Made by a program: the position numbers and the translations under genes
The notes under the pieces: generated by a model
Told to the model about the DNA's origin: nothing
The model's database searches: none
Seen by the model: the letters and a program-made list of their open reading frames with translations, nothing else
Assembly: GCF_004698125.1 (NCBI RefSeq)
Contig: NZ_SRHV01000006.1
Coordinates: 204,103 to 268,102, forward strand
Reading direction: 5' to 3'
From: Halosimplex halophilum
Lineage (GTDB): Archaea > Halobacteriota > Halobacteria > Halobacteriales > Haloarculaceae
Length of the DNA stretch: 64,000 bases
Part shown: positions 53,733 to 62,539 of the stretch, one piece after another
Position numbering within the stretch: position 1 is the first letter of the stretch
Layout of the letters: each line of letters starts with the position of its first letter

Positions 53733-53981
53733 GTCGTGCACCCCCGTCTATCGGATGGACGTACTAAAGGGTTTGCATAGTATTCCATCTTATGCACAAT
53801 ATAGTATCCCCCTGCGACTCTGTCTGGAGCGGTGTATACGACTACATACCCGATACTGAGGGAAATTACGATTTCGCCACTGACCAGTAGTTGGCGTCAG
53901 TCACAAGAACCAGCAATCTTTTAACTACGGAGTCAATATTGTGCGTTAGCTCCAAGACAAATCAACGGAGCGGACACAACA
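53733..53981. promoter_or_regulatory. Divergent promoter region of sulfur genes with repeated GCACAATAT
   Basis: GCACAATAT (53794-53802) and its reverse complement ATATTGTGC (53936-53944) occur once near each promoter. The right promoter has AATCTTTTAAC at 53915-53925, the same word as before the HTH regulator at 38.5 kb. The copy at 53936 lies between TATA and the expected transcript start, a repressor-like place. Confidence 0.45.
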
Positions 53982-54227
53982 ATGAGTGCAGAATACGACA
54001 TCGCGGAGACGCTCGACGTGAAAGGCGCATCGTGCCCGATGCCGGTCGTCAAGACCAAATCGGCCATCGACGACCTCGCCGCCGACGAGGTTCTGGAGGT
54101 ACTCGCGACCGACTCGGGCAGCATGAGCGACATCGACGGCTGGGCCGACGGCACGGACGGCGTGGAACTGCTCGCACAGGAGGAGAGCGGTGACGTGTAC
54201 AAACACTACGTGCGCAAGACGGAGTGA
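53982..54227 (+). CDS. TusA-like sulfur carrier protein
   Basis: The 81-residue protein has the TusA motif GASCPMPVVKTKSAI with the sulfur-carrying cysteine in CPxP context, and the normal two-layer length. It receives persulfide sulfur from a rhodanese or MBL protein and passes it on. The next gene, DsrE-like, starts two bases after its stop, which is the usual TusA-DsrE pair. Confidence 0.9.
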   Translation: MSAEYDIAETLDVKGASCPMPVVKTKSAIDDLAADEVLEVLATDSGSMSDIDGWADGTDGVELLAQEESGDVYKHYVRKTE

Positions 54228-54229
54228 AA

Positions 54230-54826
54230 ATGAGCACGGACACCTCAGACACGACAGCCGAGGACGCCCCCGACGCGGCCGAGGGTGACGCCCCCTCCCG
54301 CGCGGAGCTGGCCGCACGCGTCGCCGAGCTGGAGGAGTCGCTCGCCGAGTCGGAGGACGACGACGACCCGAAGAAGATGTCGATCATTGCGACGAAAGGG
54401 ACGCTGGACATGGCCTACCCGCCGCTGATCCTCGCCAGCACCGCGGCCGCGTTCGGCTACGACGTGACGGTCTTCCACACGTTCTGGGGCCTGGATATCC
54501 TCCACGAGGAGCGCTCGAAGGACCTCAAGCTGAGCTCCGTCGGCAACCCCAACATGCCCGTGCCCAACGCGGTCGCCGCCCTGCCCGGGATGGATCGGGT
54601 GACGACGAAGCTGATGGAGAAGAAGATCGACGACAACGACACCGCAACCATCGAAGAGCTCGTCGAGACGAGCCTGGACATGGGCGTGGAGTTCCAGGCC
54701 TGTCAGATGACCATCGACCTGATGGACTACGACGAGGACGACTTCTACGACGGCGTCACCGCGGGCGTCGGCGCCGCCACCGCCCTCCAGGACATGGCCG
54801 ACGCCGACATCCAGCTCCTCGTCTGA
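54230..54826 (+). CDS. DsrE/DsrF-like family protein
   Basis: The 198-residue protein has a polar, helical N-terminus (ELAARVAELEESLAESEDD), then the DsrE/DrsH-like fold beginning KKMSIIATKGTLDMAYPPLILASTA in part, and the conserved cysteine in VEFQACQMTIDLM. ATG 54230 was chosen over the GTG two codons upstream. DsrE proteins accept sulfur from TusA. Cytosolic. It is part of a TusA-DsrE operon. Confidence 0.9.
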   Translation: MSTDTSDTTAEDAPDAAEGDAPSRAELAARVAELEESLAESEDDDDPKKMSIIATKGTLDMAYPPLILASTAAAFGYDVTVFHTFWGLDILHEERSKDLKLSSVGNPNMPVPNAVAALPGMDRVTTKLMEKKIDDNDTATIEELVETSLDMGVEFQACQMTIDLMDYDEDDFYDGVTAGVGAATALQDMADADIQLLV

Positions 54827-54934
54827 TCCCCGTCGTCCGGGTCATCGCGGCTACCGCAGGGTCCAGCGATGTGAGCGGCCGAGCGCGGAGTAGTACTCGG
54901 AAGCCCGGTTCGGCCCGCACTGCTCACGGGCTGA

Positions 54935-54981
54935 TCTTATGTAACAATCGGAGGCGTGCTCCGGGCTAGTGTTACATAAGA
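54935..54981. repeat. 47-bp interrupted palindrome, copy 2
   Basis: TCTTATGTAACA (54935-54946) and TGTTACATAAGA (54970-54981) with a 23-base spacer holding CGGAG-gcgtg-CTCCG. Arms and spacer length equal copy 1 (6696-6742), but the spacer sequences do not align. The gap 54827-55107 has nothing else. Confidence 0.85.
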
Positions 54982-55107
54982 CCCGCGCCGGGACGGTCAA
55001 GTCGTCTGGAGGGGATCCGGCATCCGAGTCGTGGGATCGGCCCTCGGCCCGCACGCGGGGATCGGAGCGGGGAGAGTGTTTTCCCGCCCGGCGTCGTACT
55101 CGCTCGC

Positions 55108-55605
55108 ATGAACGACGACGCACCCGCCGCGCGGATCGGCGACATACTGGGCGAGCGCGGAGAGACGCTGGCCGTCGCCGAGTCCTGTACCGGGGGACTG
55201 CTCGGGTCGACGATCACGGGCGTCGCCGGGTCGAGCGACTACTTCGTCGGCGGCGTCGTCGCCTACACGGAGCGGACAAAGCGCCAGTTGCTCGCGGTCT
55301 CCCGGGAGAGCCTGGAGCGCCACGGCGCGGTGAGCGAGACGGTCGCCAGCGCGATGGCGCGGCACATCCGCGACGAGACCGGCGCCGACTGGGGCGTCTC
55401 CACGACCGGCTACGCGGGCCCGGGCGGCGGCGACGCCGACACCCCGGTCGGCACCGTCTACATCGGCATCGCGTACGCCGGCGGCGACGGCCGTGACCCC
55501 TACGCGACCGTCGAACACCACCGCTTCGAGGGCGAGCGCGCGACGGTCAAAGAGCGCATCGTCGAGCAGGCACTGCGGTCTGCGCTGGGAGAGATAGTGG
55601 AGTGA
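55108..55605 (+). CDS. CinA-family nicotinamide-nucleotide amidase
   Basis: The 165-residue protein is the CinA C-terminal domain alone: AVAESCTGGLLGSTITGVAG, SDYFVGGVVAYT and TTGYAGPGGG. The serine in ESCTGG is the active-site residue of NMN amidase (PncC). It deamidates NMN in the NAD cycle. Length is normal for a stand-alone enzyme. The gene is single, with no operon partner visible. Confidence 0.92.
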   Translation: MNDDAPAARIGDILGERGETLAVAESCTGGLLGSTITGVAGSSDYFVGGVVAYTERTKRQLLAVSRESLERHGAVSETVASAMARHIRDETGADWGVSTTGYAGPGGGDADTPVGTVYIGIAYAGGDGRDPYATVEHHRFEGERATVKERIVEQALRSALGEIVE

Positions 55606-55776
55606 GCGACCGTTCGATAGATCCGACTGGAATCCGAGCACAGAACGACTGGCTTCGTGGTACTTACCTCGTTTCGAGAGCTCAAACACTGTCCGACGAG
55701 GCGGACGGACGTGTGAAAGGACGGCTCCCGTTCTGACGGCGCCTCGACCCGCGGCGGGGGCCACACGAACAGTCGA

Positions 55777-57045
55777 TCACTCGGTCGTCGGTGGTGCCGA
55801 CTCGGCCGACTCGCCGTTCCGTAGACACGCCGCAGGGTGATCCGCGCGCTCGTCCCCGCCCCCGTCTCCGTCGGTCGGTTCGAGCGCGGGGTCCTCGCGC
55901 TCGCAGACGCTCTCGAAGGCGTCGAGCCGGTCGGCCGCCTCGTCGGTCCGACCGGCCGCGGCCGCGTCGACCGCATCGTCGAGGAGCCGCTCGGCCTCGC
56001 CGTCGGAGAGCGGGTCCGGGACGCCGAACGCCTCGCGGACGGCCTCGGGGTCGTCGAACTCGTCGGCGCCCACGTCACCGCGCTCGACGGCGAGCCGGAG
56101 GTCGAGCACCCCCCGGAACTCGCCGTCCCGGAACTCGAACCCCTCGGGGGGTATCACGCGGTGACACCGCGGGTGGAACGAGCAGCCGGCGGGCGGGTTC
56201 GACGGGTCGGGCACGTCGCCGGTCAGCTCGACGGCCGCGTCGCGGGCGTCCGGGTCCGGCTCGGGGATGGCCGACAGCAGCGCCTCGGTGTAGGGGTGGC
56301 GCGGGTCGGCGAACAGCGCCTCGGCCGACCCGCGCTCGACGACCTCGCCGAGGTACATGACGCAGACGCGGTCGCAGACCTGGCGGACGACCCCCAGGTC
56401 GTGGCTGATGAGCACCATCGCGAGGCCCAGGTCGTCCTGCAGGTCCGAGAGGAGCGAGAGGATCTCCGCCTGGACGCTCACGTCCAGCGCGGAGACGGGC
56501 TCGTCGACGACCAGCAGGTCGGGGTCGAGCACGAGCGCCCGGGCGAGGGCGATCCGCTGTTTCTGCCCGCCGGAGAACTCGTGGGGGTAGCGGTCGGCGT
56601 CGGCCGCCGTCAGTCCGACGCGTTCGAGCGTGTCGGCGACGATCTCCCGGCGACGGTCGGCGTCGCGCAGACCGTGGATCGCCAGCGGCTCGGCGACCGA
56701 CTCGCCGACGGTGAGCCGCGGGTCGAACGCCGAGTTTGGGTCCTGGAAGACGACCTGGGCGCGCCGGCGGAAGCGGTCGCGGTCGTCGCCCGCGAGGTCG
56801 GCGACCGGCCGGCCGTCGAAGCGCACCTCGCCGCCCGTCGGCTCCTCAAGGCCCAGCAGCGTCGTCGCGGTCGTGGACTTGCCGCAGCCCGACTCCCCGA
56901 CGAGCCCGACCGTCTCCCCCGCGCGCACCTCGAAGCTCACGCCGTCGACGGCCTCGACGTGGCCGGTCACCCGCCGGAGCAGCCCCGACCGGACCGGGTA
57001 GTGCTTCTCGAGGTCCCGGACTTCGAGGAGCGGCGCGTCAGTCAT
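55777..57045 (-). CDS. Oligopeptide/dipeptide ABC transporter ATP-binding protein (DppF type)
   Basis: The 422-residue ATPase has [13 protein letters not shown]...[14 protein letters not shown] and [14 protein letters not shown]. The C-terminal oligopeptide-transporter domain includes [12 protein letters not shown], whose cysteines bind an Fe-S or metal site in this family. An extra acidic tail of about 90 residues is present, as in other haloarchaea. The start overlaps the DppD gene by eight bases. The pair forms the ATPase of a peptide or nickel importer. Confidence 0.9.
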   Translation of the reverse strand: MTDAPLLEVRDLEKHYPVRSGLLRRVTGHVEAVDGVSFEVRAGETVGLVGESGCGKSTTATTLLGLEEPTGGEVRFDGRPVADLAGDDRDRFRRRAQVVFQDPNSAFDPRLTVGESVAEPLAIHGLRDADRRREIVADTLERVGLTAADADRYPHEFSGGQKQRIALARALVLDPDLLVVDEPVSALDVSVQAEILSLLSDLQDDLGLAMVLISHDLGVVRQVCDRVCVMYLGEVVERGSAEALFADPRHPYTEALLSAIPEPDPDARDAAVELTGDVPDPSNPPAGCSFHPRCHRVIPPEGFEFRDGEFRGVLDLRLAVERGDVGADEFDDPEAVREAFGVPDPLSDGEAERLLDDAVDAAAAGRTDEAADRLDAFESVCEREDPALEPTDGDGGGDERADHPAACLRNGESAESAPPTTE

Positions 57046-58102
57046 CGCTCACCCCCAGCTCCGGGGGGAGCGCGTGGTCCTCGCCGTAGAGCAGACAGGC
57101 GACCCCGTGGTCGGTCGCACCCGCATCGGTGTCCCCCTCCGGACCTCCCTGCCCTCCGCTGTCGGTGTCGGCACGGCCCCCGTCGACGGCCCGGAACGCG
57201 GGCTGGTTGCCCCCGATACAGTCGTCGACCGCGTGCGGACAGCGCGGGTGGAACCGGCAGCCGTCGGGCGGGTCGGTCGGCTCCGGGATCGACCCGCCGA
57301 TGGTCTCCAGCGCCGCGCCGCGCCCCGGGAGACAGGCCAGCAGCGCCCGCGTGTACGGATGGGCCGGGTCGTCGAACAGGTCGTGGACGCCGGCCGTCTC
57401 CATCACCTTCCCGGCGTACGTGACGACGACGCGGTCGGCGATCTCCGCGACGACGCCCAGGTCGTGGGTGACGAACAGAAGCGCCATCCCGCGCTCGGCC
57501 TGCAGGTCCGCGAGGAGGTTCAATACCTGGCGCTGGATGGTCACGTCCAGCGCCGTCGTCGGCTCGTCGGCGATCAGCAGGTCGGGGTCGGCCGCCAGGG
57601 CCATCGCGACGACGACCCGCTGTTTCATCCCGCCGGAGAACTGGTGGGGGTAGTCGTCGAACCGCGCCGCGGCCTCGCCGATCCCGACGCGGTCGAGCAG
57701 CGCGACGGCCTCCTCGCGGGCGGCCGCCTTCGACACGTCGCGGTGGATGCGGATCGCCTCGACGACCTGCTCCCCCACGGTGTAGACGGGGTCCAGGGCG
57801 TCCTGGGGGTTCTGGAAGACGTGGCCGATGCGCCCGCCGCGGTAGGATTCGAGCTCCGAGACCGAGCAGTCGGTGAGGTCGGTCCCGTCGAAGCGGATCT
57901 CCCCGTCGACGGCGGCGGAGTCGGGGAGCAACCGGGTGATCGACTCGCAGGCGACGGTCTTGCCCGACCCGGACTCGCCGACGAGACACACCGTCTCGCC
58001 CTCGCCCACGTCGAAGTCGACGCCGTCGACCGCGCGGACGACGCCCTCGTCGGTGTCGAAGCGGACCCGCAGGTCGCGGACGTCGAGGAGCGGGTCGGCC
58101 AT
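57038..58102 (-). CDS. Oligopeptide/dipeptide ABC transporter ATP-binding protein (DppD type)
   Basis: The 354-residue ATPase has GESGSGKTV, SGGMKQRVVVAMAL and LLIADEPTTALDVTI; the C-terminal domain contains CRFHPRCPHAV. It starts next to the permease gene's stop, without a gap. Ser/Gly/Asp-rich insert (GGQGGPEGDTDAG) near the end is probably flexible. Functions with the DppF-type subunit. Confidence 0.9.
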   Translation of the reverse strand: MADPLLDVRDLRVRFDTDEGVVRAVDGVDFDVGEGETVCLVGESGSGKTVACESITRLLPDSAAVDGEIRFDGTDLTDCSVSELESYRGGRIGHVFQNPQDALDPVYTVGEQVVEAIRIHRDVSKAAAREEAVALLDRVGIGEAAARFDDYPHQFSGGMKQRVVVAMALAADPDLLIADEPTTALDVTIQRQVLNLLADLQAERGMALLFVTHDLGVVAEIADRVVVTYAGKVMETAGVHDLFDDPAHPYTRALLACLPGRGAALETIGGSIPEPTDPPDGCRFHPRCPHAVDDCIGGNQPAFRAVDGGRADTDSGGQGGPEGDTDAGATDHGVACLLYGEDHALPPELGVSDD

Positions 58103-59314
58103 CTACCGCACCTCCTCCCGGGGATCGAGCACGTCCCGGACCGTGTCGCCGAAGACGTTGAACGAGACGACCAGCCCGACCAGCAGGAGGACGGCGGGGA
58201 CCGAGGTCCACCACTGGACGTGCCAGGGCATGTGCCGGCCCTGCAGGCTGACCCGGAGCAGTTCGCCGAACGAGGCCGGCCGCGTCGAGTTGAGCGCGAG
58301 GTACGCGAGGCCGACCTGCGCGAGCACGAGCAGGGGGATCCGCCGCGTGAGCGCGGTGACGATGGTGGCCGTCGAGTTCGGGACGACGTGGCGGCGGACC
58401 ACGTGCAGGTCGCTCGCGCCGGCCGCCCTCGCGGCGCGGACGTACCCCTCGCTCCGCCGCTGCATCGCCTCGCCGCGGACCAGCCGGGCGATCCCGCCCC
58501 AGTCGAGCAGCCCGAACACGAGCACGAACGCGAACGCGCCGCCGTCGGAGATGCCCTCGACGTTGCCGAAAAACAGCGTCGCGAGGACGATGTAGACGAC
58601 GATCGCCGGGATCGTCTGCTGGACGTCGACGTAGCGCATCACCAGGTCGTCGACCCACCCGCCGTAGTAGCCGGCGACCGTCCCCACCGTCGTCGCAACG
58701 GCGGCCATCACCACCGCGGTTGCGACGCCGACCTTGACCGCGACGTGCATCCCGCCGATGAGTCCCTCGACGACGTTCTCGCCGATGCGGTTCGTCCCGA
58801 GCGGGTACTGCCAGGTGCCCCGACAGACGCCGTCGACGACCGGGCCGACGCAGGAGTAGCCGTCGGTGGCGCCCATGTTTACACCGGCGAACACCGGCGG
58901 CTGGAGCCGCGCGTCGAGCTTCGCGTAGGTGAACTGGAACAGTTCCGGCCCGAGCACGCCGAGCAGGGCGAACAGGACGAGGTACCCGAGCGCGAGGACG
59001 CCCGCGGGCCGGGCGAGGAACGCCCGGACGTGCCGGGCGGTCCGGTCGCGGTCGGCCACCAGCGGGACGAGGACGTACCGGGCGAGGACGACCAGCGCGG
59101 CGACGACCAGCCAGCCCGACCGGTTCACGTCCCACCCGACCAACGGGATCGTCTTCTCGGGTTCGACCACCAGGTCGTAGGCGAGCAGGCCGACAACCGC
59201 CAGCAACGCGAGCGCGAACCCGGTCGTCCTCGCGGACGGCCGCCGCCGGCCGGGCGCCGTCGCGTCCCAGTCGACCCGCGCGAACTCCGGGGGATCGGAA
59301 TCGCTGGAGGGCAT
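58103..59314 (-). CDS. Peptide ABC transporter permease (DppC type)
   Basis: The 403-residue protein has six or more TM helices and the EAA-type loop ALTRRIPLLVLAQVGLAYLA in part, after GYVRAARAAGASDLHVVRRHV. N-terminal extension of two extra TM helices is unusual but seen in haloarchaea. ATG 59314 is preferred to the GTG upstream; TATAAAATTT lies about 30 bases before it (minus strand). It heads the three-gene operon. No periplasmic binding protein gene is in the window. Confidence 0.87.
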   Translation of the reverse strand: MPSSDSDPPEFARVDWDATAPGRRRPSARTTGFALALLAVVGLLAYDLVVEPEKTIPLVGWDVNRSGWLVVAALVVLARYVLVPLVADRDRTARHVRAFLARPAGVLALGYLVLFALLGVLGPELFQFTYAKLDARLQPPVFAGVNMGATDGYSCVGPVVDGVCRGTWQYPLGTNRIGENVVEGLIGGMHVAVKVGVATAVVMAAVATTVGTVAGYYGGWVDDLVMRYVDVQQTIPAIVVYIVLATLFFGNVEGISDGGAFAFVLVFGLLDWGGIARLVRGEAMQRRSEGYVRAARAAGASDLHVVRRHVVPNSTATIVTALTRRIPLLVLAQVGLAYLALNSTRPASFGELLRVSLQGRHMPWHVQWWTSVPAVLLLVGLVVSFNVFGDTVRDVLDPREEVR

Positions 59315-59341
59315 GCCCACTCATGGCACACCCGGCCAAAT

Positions 59342-59373
59342 CAAATTTTATACCGTGTGATGACAAAACACGG
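59342..59373 (-). promoter_or_regulatory. Operator and TATA of the peptide transporter operon
   Basis: On the minus strand TATAAAATTT (59342-59352 region) is preceded by the palindrome CCGTGT (59353-59358) and ACACGG (59368-59373), spacer 9. The placing is of an activator or repressor site directly upstream of TATA. Confidence 0.45.
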
Positions 59374-59482
59374 CACGACAGATGGCCCCGCTACCGTCCG
59401 CACGCAACGGTCCCTCCTGCCCCGGTTTCGCCGCGAATCGGCCCGTCCCCCCGGTGTTCCCCTCGGAGGAGGGACGGGTCCG

Positions 59483-60427
59483 ATGAGCTACGCACGGTAT
59501 CTCCTCCGGCGCGCCGCCTTCGCCGTCCTGTCCGCGTATCTGGTCGTGACGATCACCTTCTTCGTCATCGCGAGTACGGTCAGGCTGCGGCTGCAACAGC
59601 GCCTCGCGCTCGCGTCGTGGGGAGGGGCGACCGAGGAGGAACTCGAATCGATCCGGGAGGGGTTCGTCGCCGCGCGGGACCTCGACACGCCGATGCACGA
59701 GCGCTACGTCGGCTGGCTGGTCGACGTGACCACCCTCGACTGGGGGTATTCGTTCGCCTACGGCCGCCCGGTGATCGCGGTCCTCGACGGCCGCGTCCAG
59801 GCGACGCTCGGCTACGTCCTCCCGGGCGTCGCCGTCGCGGTCCTGGCGGGCGTGCTGCTGGGGCTGTTCGCCGCGCTCGCGAAGGACGGCGCCTTCGACT
59901 GGTCGGTCCGCCTGGTCGCCTACGCGCTGTTCGGCGTCCCGGTGTTCATGTTCGTGATCTACCTCCGGTACCTCTCCGGCGAGGGGATCATCCCCGTCGG
60001 CCTCGGCCGCTGGGCGCTCGCGACGACCGCCGTCGCGGCGAGCCTGCTGGCCGGACAGGTCAGGTTCGCTCGCGCGTCCGCGCTCGAACAGACCGGTCGG
60101 GCGTTCGTGAAGATGCTCCGCGCGAAAGGCGCCGACCGCCTCCGCCTGGCGCGTCACGTCCTCCGGAACGCGGCGATCCCGATCGTCTCGCTGTCGATGA
60201 CGGAGCTGCTGGCCGTCCTCGTGTTGAACATCTACATCATCGAGGCGGTCGTCGGGATCCCCGGCCTCGCCGAGGCGAGCCTGCGCGCCATCCGCGAGAG
60301 CGACACCGCCCTGGTCATCTGGACGACGCTGGTCGTCGTCTTCATCGGGATCACCGGCAACTTCCTCCAGGACGTGCTCTACGGCTCGCTCGACCCCCGG
60401 GTCCGGACCGAGACCGAGCGCCAGTGA
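59483..60427 (+). CDS. Peptide ABC transporter permease (DppB type)
   Basis: The 314-residue protein has six TM helices and the EAA-like loop RAKGADRLRLARHVLRNAAIP. ATG 59483 follows GGAGGAGGG, a good ribosome binding site. It is encoded divergently from DppC-DppD-DppF, whereas in most genomes dppB precedes dppC in one operon. It should pair with the DppC-type permease to form the pore. A long frame reading through from the left is a shadow. Confidence 0.88.
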   Translation: MSYARYLLRRAAFAVLSAYLVVTITFFVIASTVRLRLQQRLALASWGGATEEELESIREGFVAARDLDTPMHERYVGWLVDVTTLDWGYSFAYGRPVIAVLDGRVQATLGYVLPGVAVAVLAGVLLGLFAALAKDGAFDWSVRLVAYALFGVPVFMFVIYLRYLSGEGIIPVGLGRWALATTAVAASLLAGQVRFARASALEQTGRAFVKMLRAKGADRLRLARHVLRNAAIPIVSLSMTELLAVLVLNIYIIEAVVGIPGLAEASLRAIRESDTALVIWTTLVVVFIGITGNFLQDVLYGSLDPRVRTETERQ

Positions 60428-60476
60428 AGACGGGGTCGACACCGACCGAACCGGACGACCCGTCGGGAAACGGGCC

Positions 60477-60827
60477 TCAGCCGCGCTCGACGAACACCGC
60501 GTCGGCCGACGTGTGTCCCCTGTTGAACGACACCACCTTCGCGCGGATGGGGTCGCCGACGGAAACCCCGGAGGGAACGTCCTCGACGAACAGGACGAAC
60601 CCCTCGACTTTGCCGACCGCGACCGTCCCGCCCGAGTGGTGGTCCGAGAACTCGGTCACCCCGACCGTGTATGACTCACCGATCTCGACGGGTGGCTCCC
60701 GCTCCTGTGCCGCCTCGTGGGCCCGCTCGGACGCTCGACTCTCCGACGACCGACGACGCCGAACCGCGATCGCGGCGAGCGACACCACCACGAGGCCCGT
60801 CCCGGCGGCGATCCAGACGTACTCCAT
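60477..60827 (-). CDS. Membrane-anchored TRAM-domain protein
   Basis: The 116-residue protein has one N-terminal TM helix (VWIAAGTGLVVVSLAAIAV), a basic/acidic linker, then a TRAM domain (EIGESYTVGVTEFSDHHSGG.. VEGFVLFVEDV.. GDPIRAKVVSFNRGH). TRAM domains bind RNA, and haloarchaea encode many small TRAM proteins. The anchor is unusual. Convergent with the DppB-type gene. Confidence 0.85.
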   Translation of the reverse strand: MEYVWIAAGTGLVVVSLAAIAVRRRRSSESRASERAHEAAQEREPPVEIGESYTVGVTEFSDHHSGGTVAVGKVEGFVLFVEDVPSGVSVGDPIRAKVVSFNRGHTSADAVFVERG

Positions 60828-60920
60828 GCCCGGCCCTCTCCGCGGACCGGCATGAAATCTGTGGTGTCGCGAACGGAGCGACGGGACACCTCCTCGAACC
60901 GGGGCTCCGACGATCGTTCC

Positions 60921-60955
60921 GGGAACTATATATCAGATTTCTGTCCTTCGAAATG
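60921..60955 (+). promoter_or_regulatory. TATA of a short leaderless frame
   Basis: AACTATATATCAG has a strong TATA word (60924-60931), centred 26 bases before ATG 60953, the optimal leaderless spacing. Confidence 0.5.
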
Positions 60956-61033
60956 AAGGGAAACGCATCGTTTGTTCCGGCCGACGATCCGATCGGTTCG
61001 TCGGCGAGCGATCGACCCGTGTTCGGGCTGTAA
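60953..61033 (+). CDS. Possible 26-aa microprotein
   Basis: The frame begins MKGNASFVPADDPIGSSAS and ends with a stop at 61031-61033. The only support is the well-placed promoter just upstream. The gap 60828-61587 otherwise holds only weak frames; a second TATA-like word lies near 61203 without a start behind it. Confidence 0.3.
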   Translation: MKGNASFVPADDPIGSSASDRPVFGL

Positions 61034-61587
61034 GGACGAGAATGTCCGGGTCTGACCAGCTGCGGCCGATACAGTCGGTTCACACGCGATCACTCGACCC
61101 GAACCCTCCGATCGGCACTCTCCCCGTCGATTTGCGGTTTTCTTCCCTCGATAGCTGCCGATCTAGGTCACCACGCCGGATAGATGTCTGTCGGTATCTG
61201 AATATAGTATCAGACAGGGATCGGATACGCGACAGTCACGACCGGGTGATCCTCCGAGAGCCGTTCCCTGCCCGGCATCGCCCCCCTTACAGTCGTATCT
61301 CTGTAATTTACGGTCGTCTCTCCGCGATCCGGGCGACCGGTCGCTCGGGTACCGGCGGATCGCTCGGGGAGTTCGCGCGAAGGAGAAGGGGCGAATGCGA
61401 CGGGGACGAACGCTCGACGACAGTGGGTAACCGGAGTCTCGGAGCGAGTAATCGGACCGTGTGCTCCGCTGTTGCGAGTAACGGTGACTTTCCCCGTCGG
61501 GAGCGAAAGAACGGTATCGCCGGTTTATCACGACCCGCCTCGTAGGATGGACCGCGACGCAGGCGACGCGCCCCAGCGAGACACACC

Positions 61588-62154
61588 ATGAGTTTACACG
61601 AAATCTCGGGCGGACGGGATTCGAATCGCGAACGCAACGATTTCCCTCGGGACAGCCCGGAGGCGAGCGGTCAGAGCGACCGCGCCGCCGCTCCGGAAGC
61701 GGCCAGCCACCGGTCGCCATCGAGCGGTGGACCCGACGGATCGACCGGAGCCGACACCGGGGAGTCTACCGTCAGCGCCGGCGAACGAGCGACTCCCGAC
61801 GCGGCCGACGAGCGGGAGCCCGGACCGGCGACCGCCGAGGGACGCTCCGCCGACGCGGGCCCGACGGAACCCGTCGCGTACGTCCATCCGCTCGAGGAGT
61901 ACGAGCGTTCGAAACCGGACGGCGCCCGGGAGAGCATCGGAATGCAGTCCCAGATGGGACGGTCTTCGACCGACCGTTCGTCGGCTCCTTCCTCGGGACT
62001 CCCCTCGGAGATCGCCCGGTTGCAGTCCTCCCGCGCCGACGAGGCGCAAGATTCCGACGGTTACGATCCGGCGTGTGCACAGGCCTCCTGGTTTCTCGCG
62101 ATCCGCCAGCGAACGGACGTGCGTGTGCTCAGGGCTGACTCCGGCGACGAGTAG
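61588..62154 (+). CDS. Hypothetical polar, probably disordered protein
   Basis: The 188-residue product is rich in Ser, Asp, Glu, Pro and Gly over the first 100 residues, then has a more ordered stretch (PVAYVHPLEEYERSKPDG) and a hydrophobic-containing C-terminus (ACAQASWFLAIRQRTDVRVLR). No family was recognised. It lies beside the origin region on the opposite strand to orc1. A real gene is likely but not certain. Confidence 0.4.
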   Translation: MSLHEISGGRDSNRERNDFPRDSPEASGQSDRAAAPEAASHRSPSSGGPDGSTGADTGESTVSAGERATPDAADEREPGPATAEGRSADAGPTEPVAYVHPLEEYERSKPDGARESIGMQSQMGRSSTDRSSAPSSGLPSEIARLQSSRADEAQDSDGYDPACAQASWFLAIRQRTDVRVLRADSGDE

Positions 62155-62301
62155 GAAGGACCCGACGCGCAGGGATCACGGCCCGTCGAACACCTGACCG
62201 GTCACCCGACATCGACTCTTAGCTCGACAGCCGTCCGTGCAGTTGTCGGCCCCCGGGGGGAATCGCCAGACCGCTCCGGAGGACCGACGCCAACTTCACG
62301 G

Positions 62302-62427
62302 ACACCGTGTTTCCGGTGAACCGAGGGTGAGGATAGTCGAACCGCCGTTCGGGGACACCGGATTTCCGGTGAAACCCGAGTAACAGCCCGTTACTCGACC
62401 GAAACACACCGGATTTCCGGTGAATCG
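62302..62427 (+). repeat. Three origin recognition boxes downstream of orc1
   Basis: The words ACACCG-N2-TTTCCGGTGAA (with GTG, GGA, GGA variants) occur at 62302-62320, 62355-62374 and 62406-62427, all in the same orientation, spaced about 51-53 bases apart. They match the haloarchaeal ORB core TTTCCGGTGAAA. The gap 62155-62539 holds only these sites. Confidence 0.88.
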
Positions 62428-62539
62428 GGCAGTAATGTGGGATTAGTGGAACGAACGGGTGGTAGGCCGGACAGTCAGTGGACGGGACCAAGGAGGGGAG
62501 CCGACGGGACAGGACGGGTGCACAGAGACAGCCGGTGCC

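Noticed and set aside
53890..53905. Further GTTG-N8-CACA word before the TusA gene
   Set aside because: Second half-site does not match, and the distance to TATA differs from the other operators.
57074..59482. Plus-strand reading frame leading into the DppB-type gene
   Set aside because: Opposite to three well-supported ABC genes; shows only composition-driven Arg/Asp/Val text, so the DppB-type gene starts at 59483.
61042..61545. 167-codon plus-strand frame
   Set aside because: Arg/Ser-rich with no ordered segment, no promoter at suitable spacing and no typical acidic composition.
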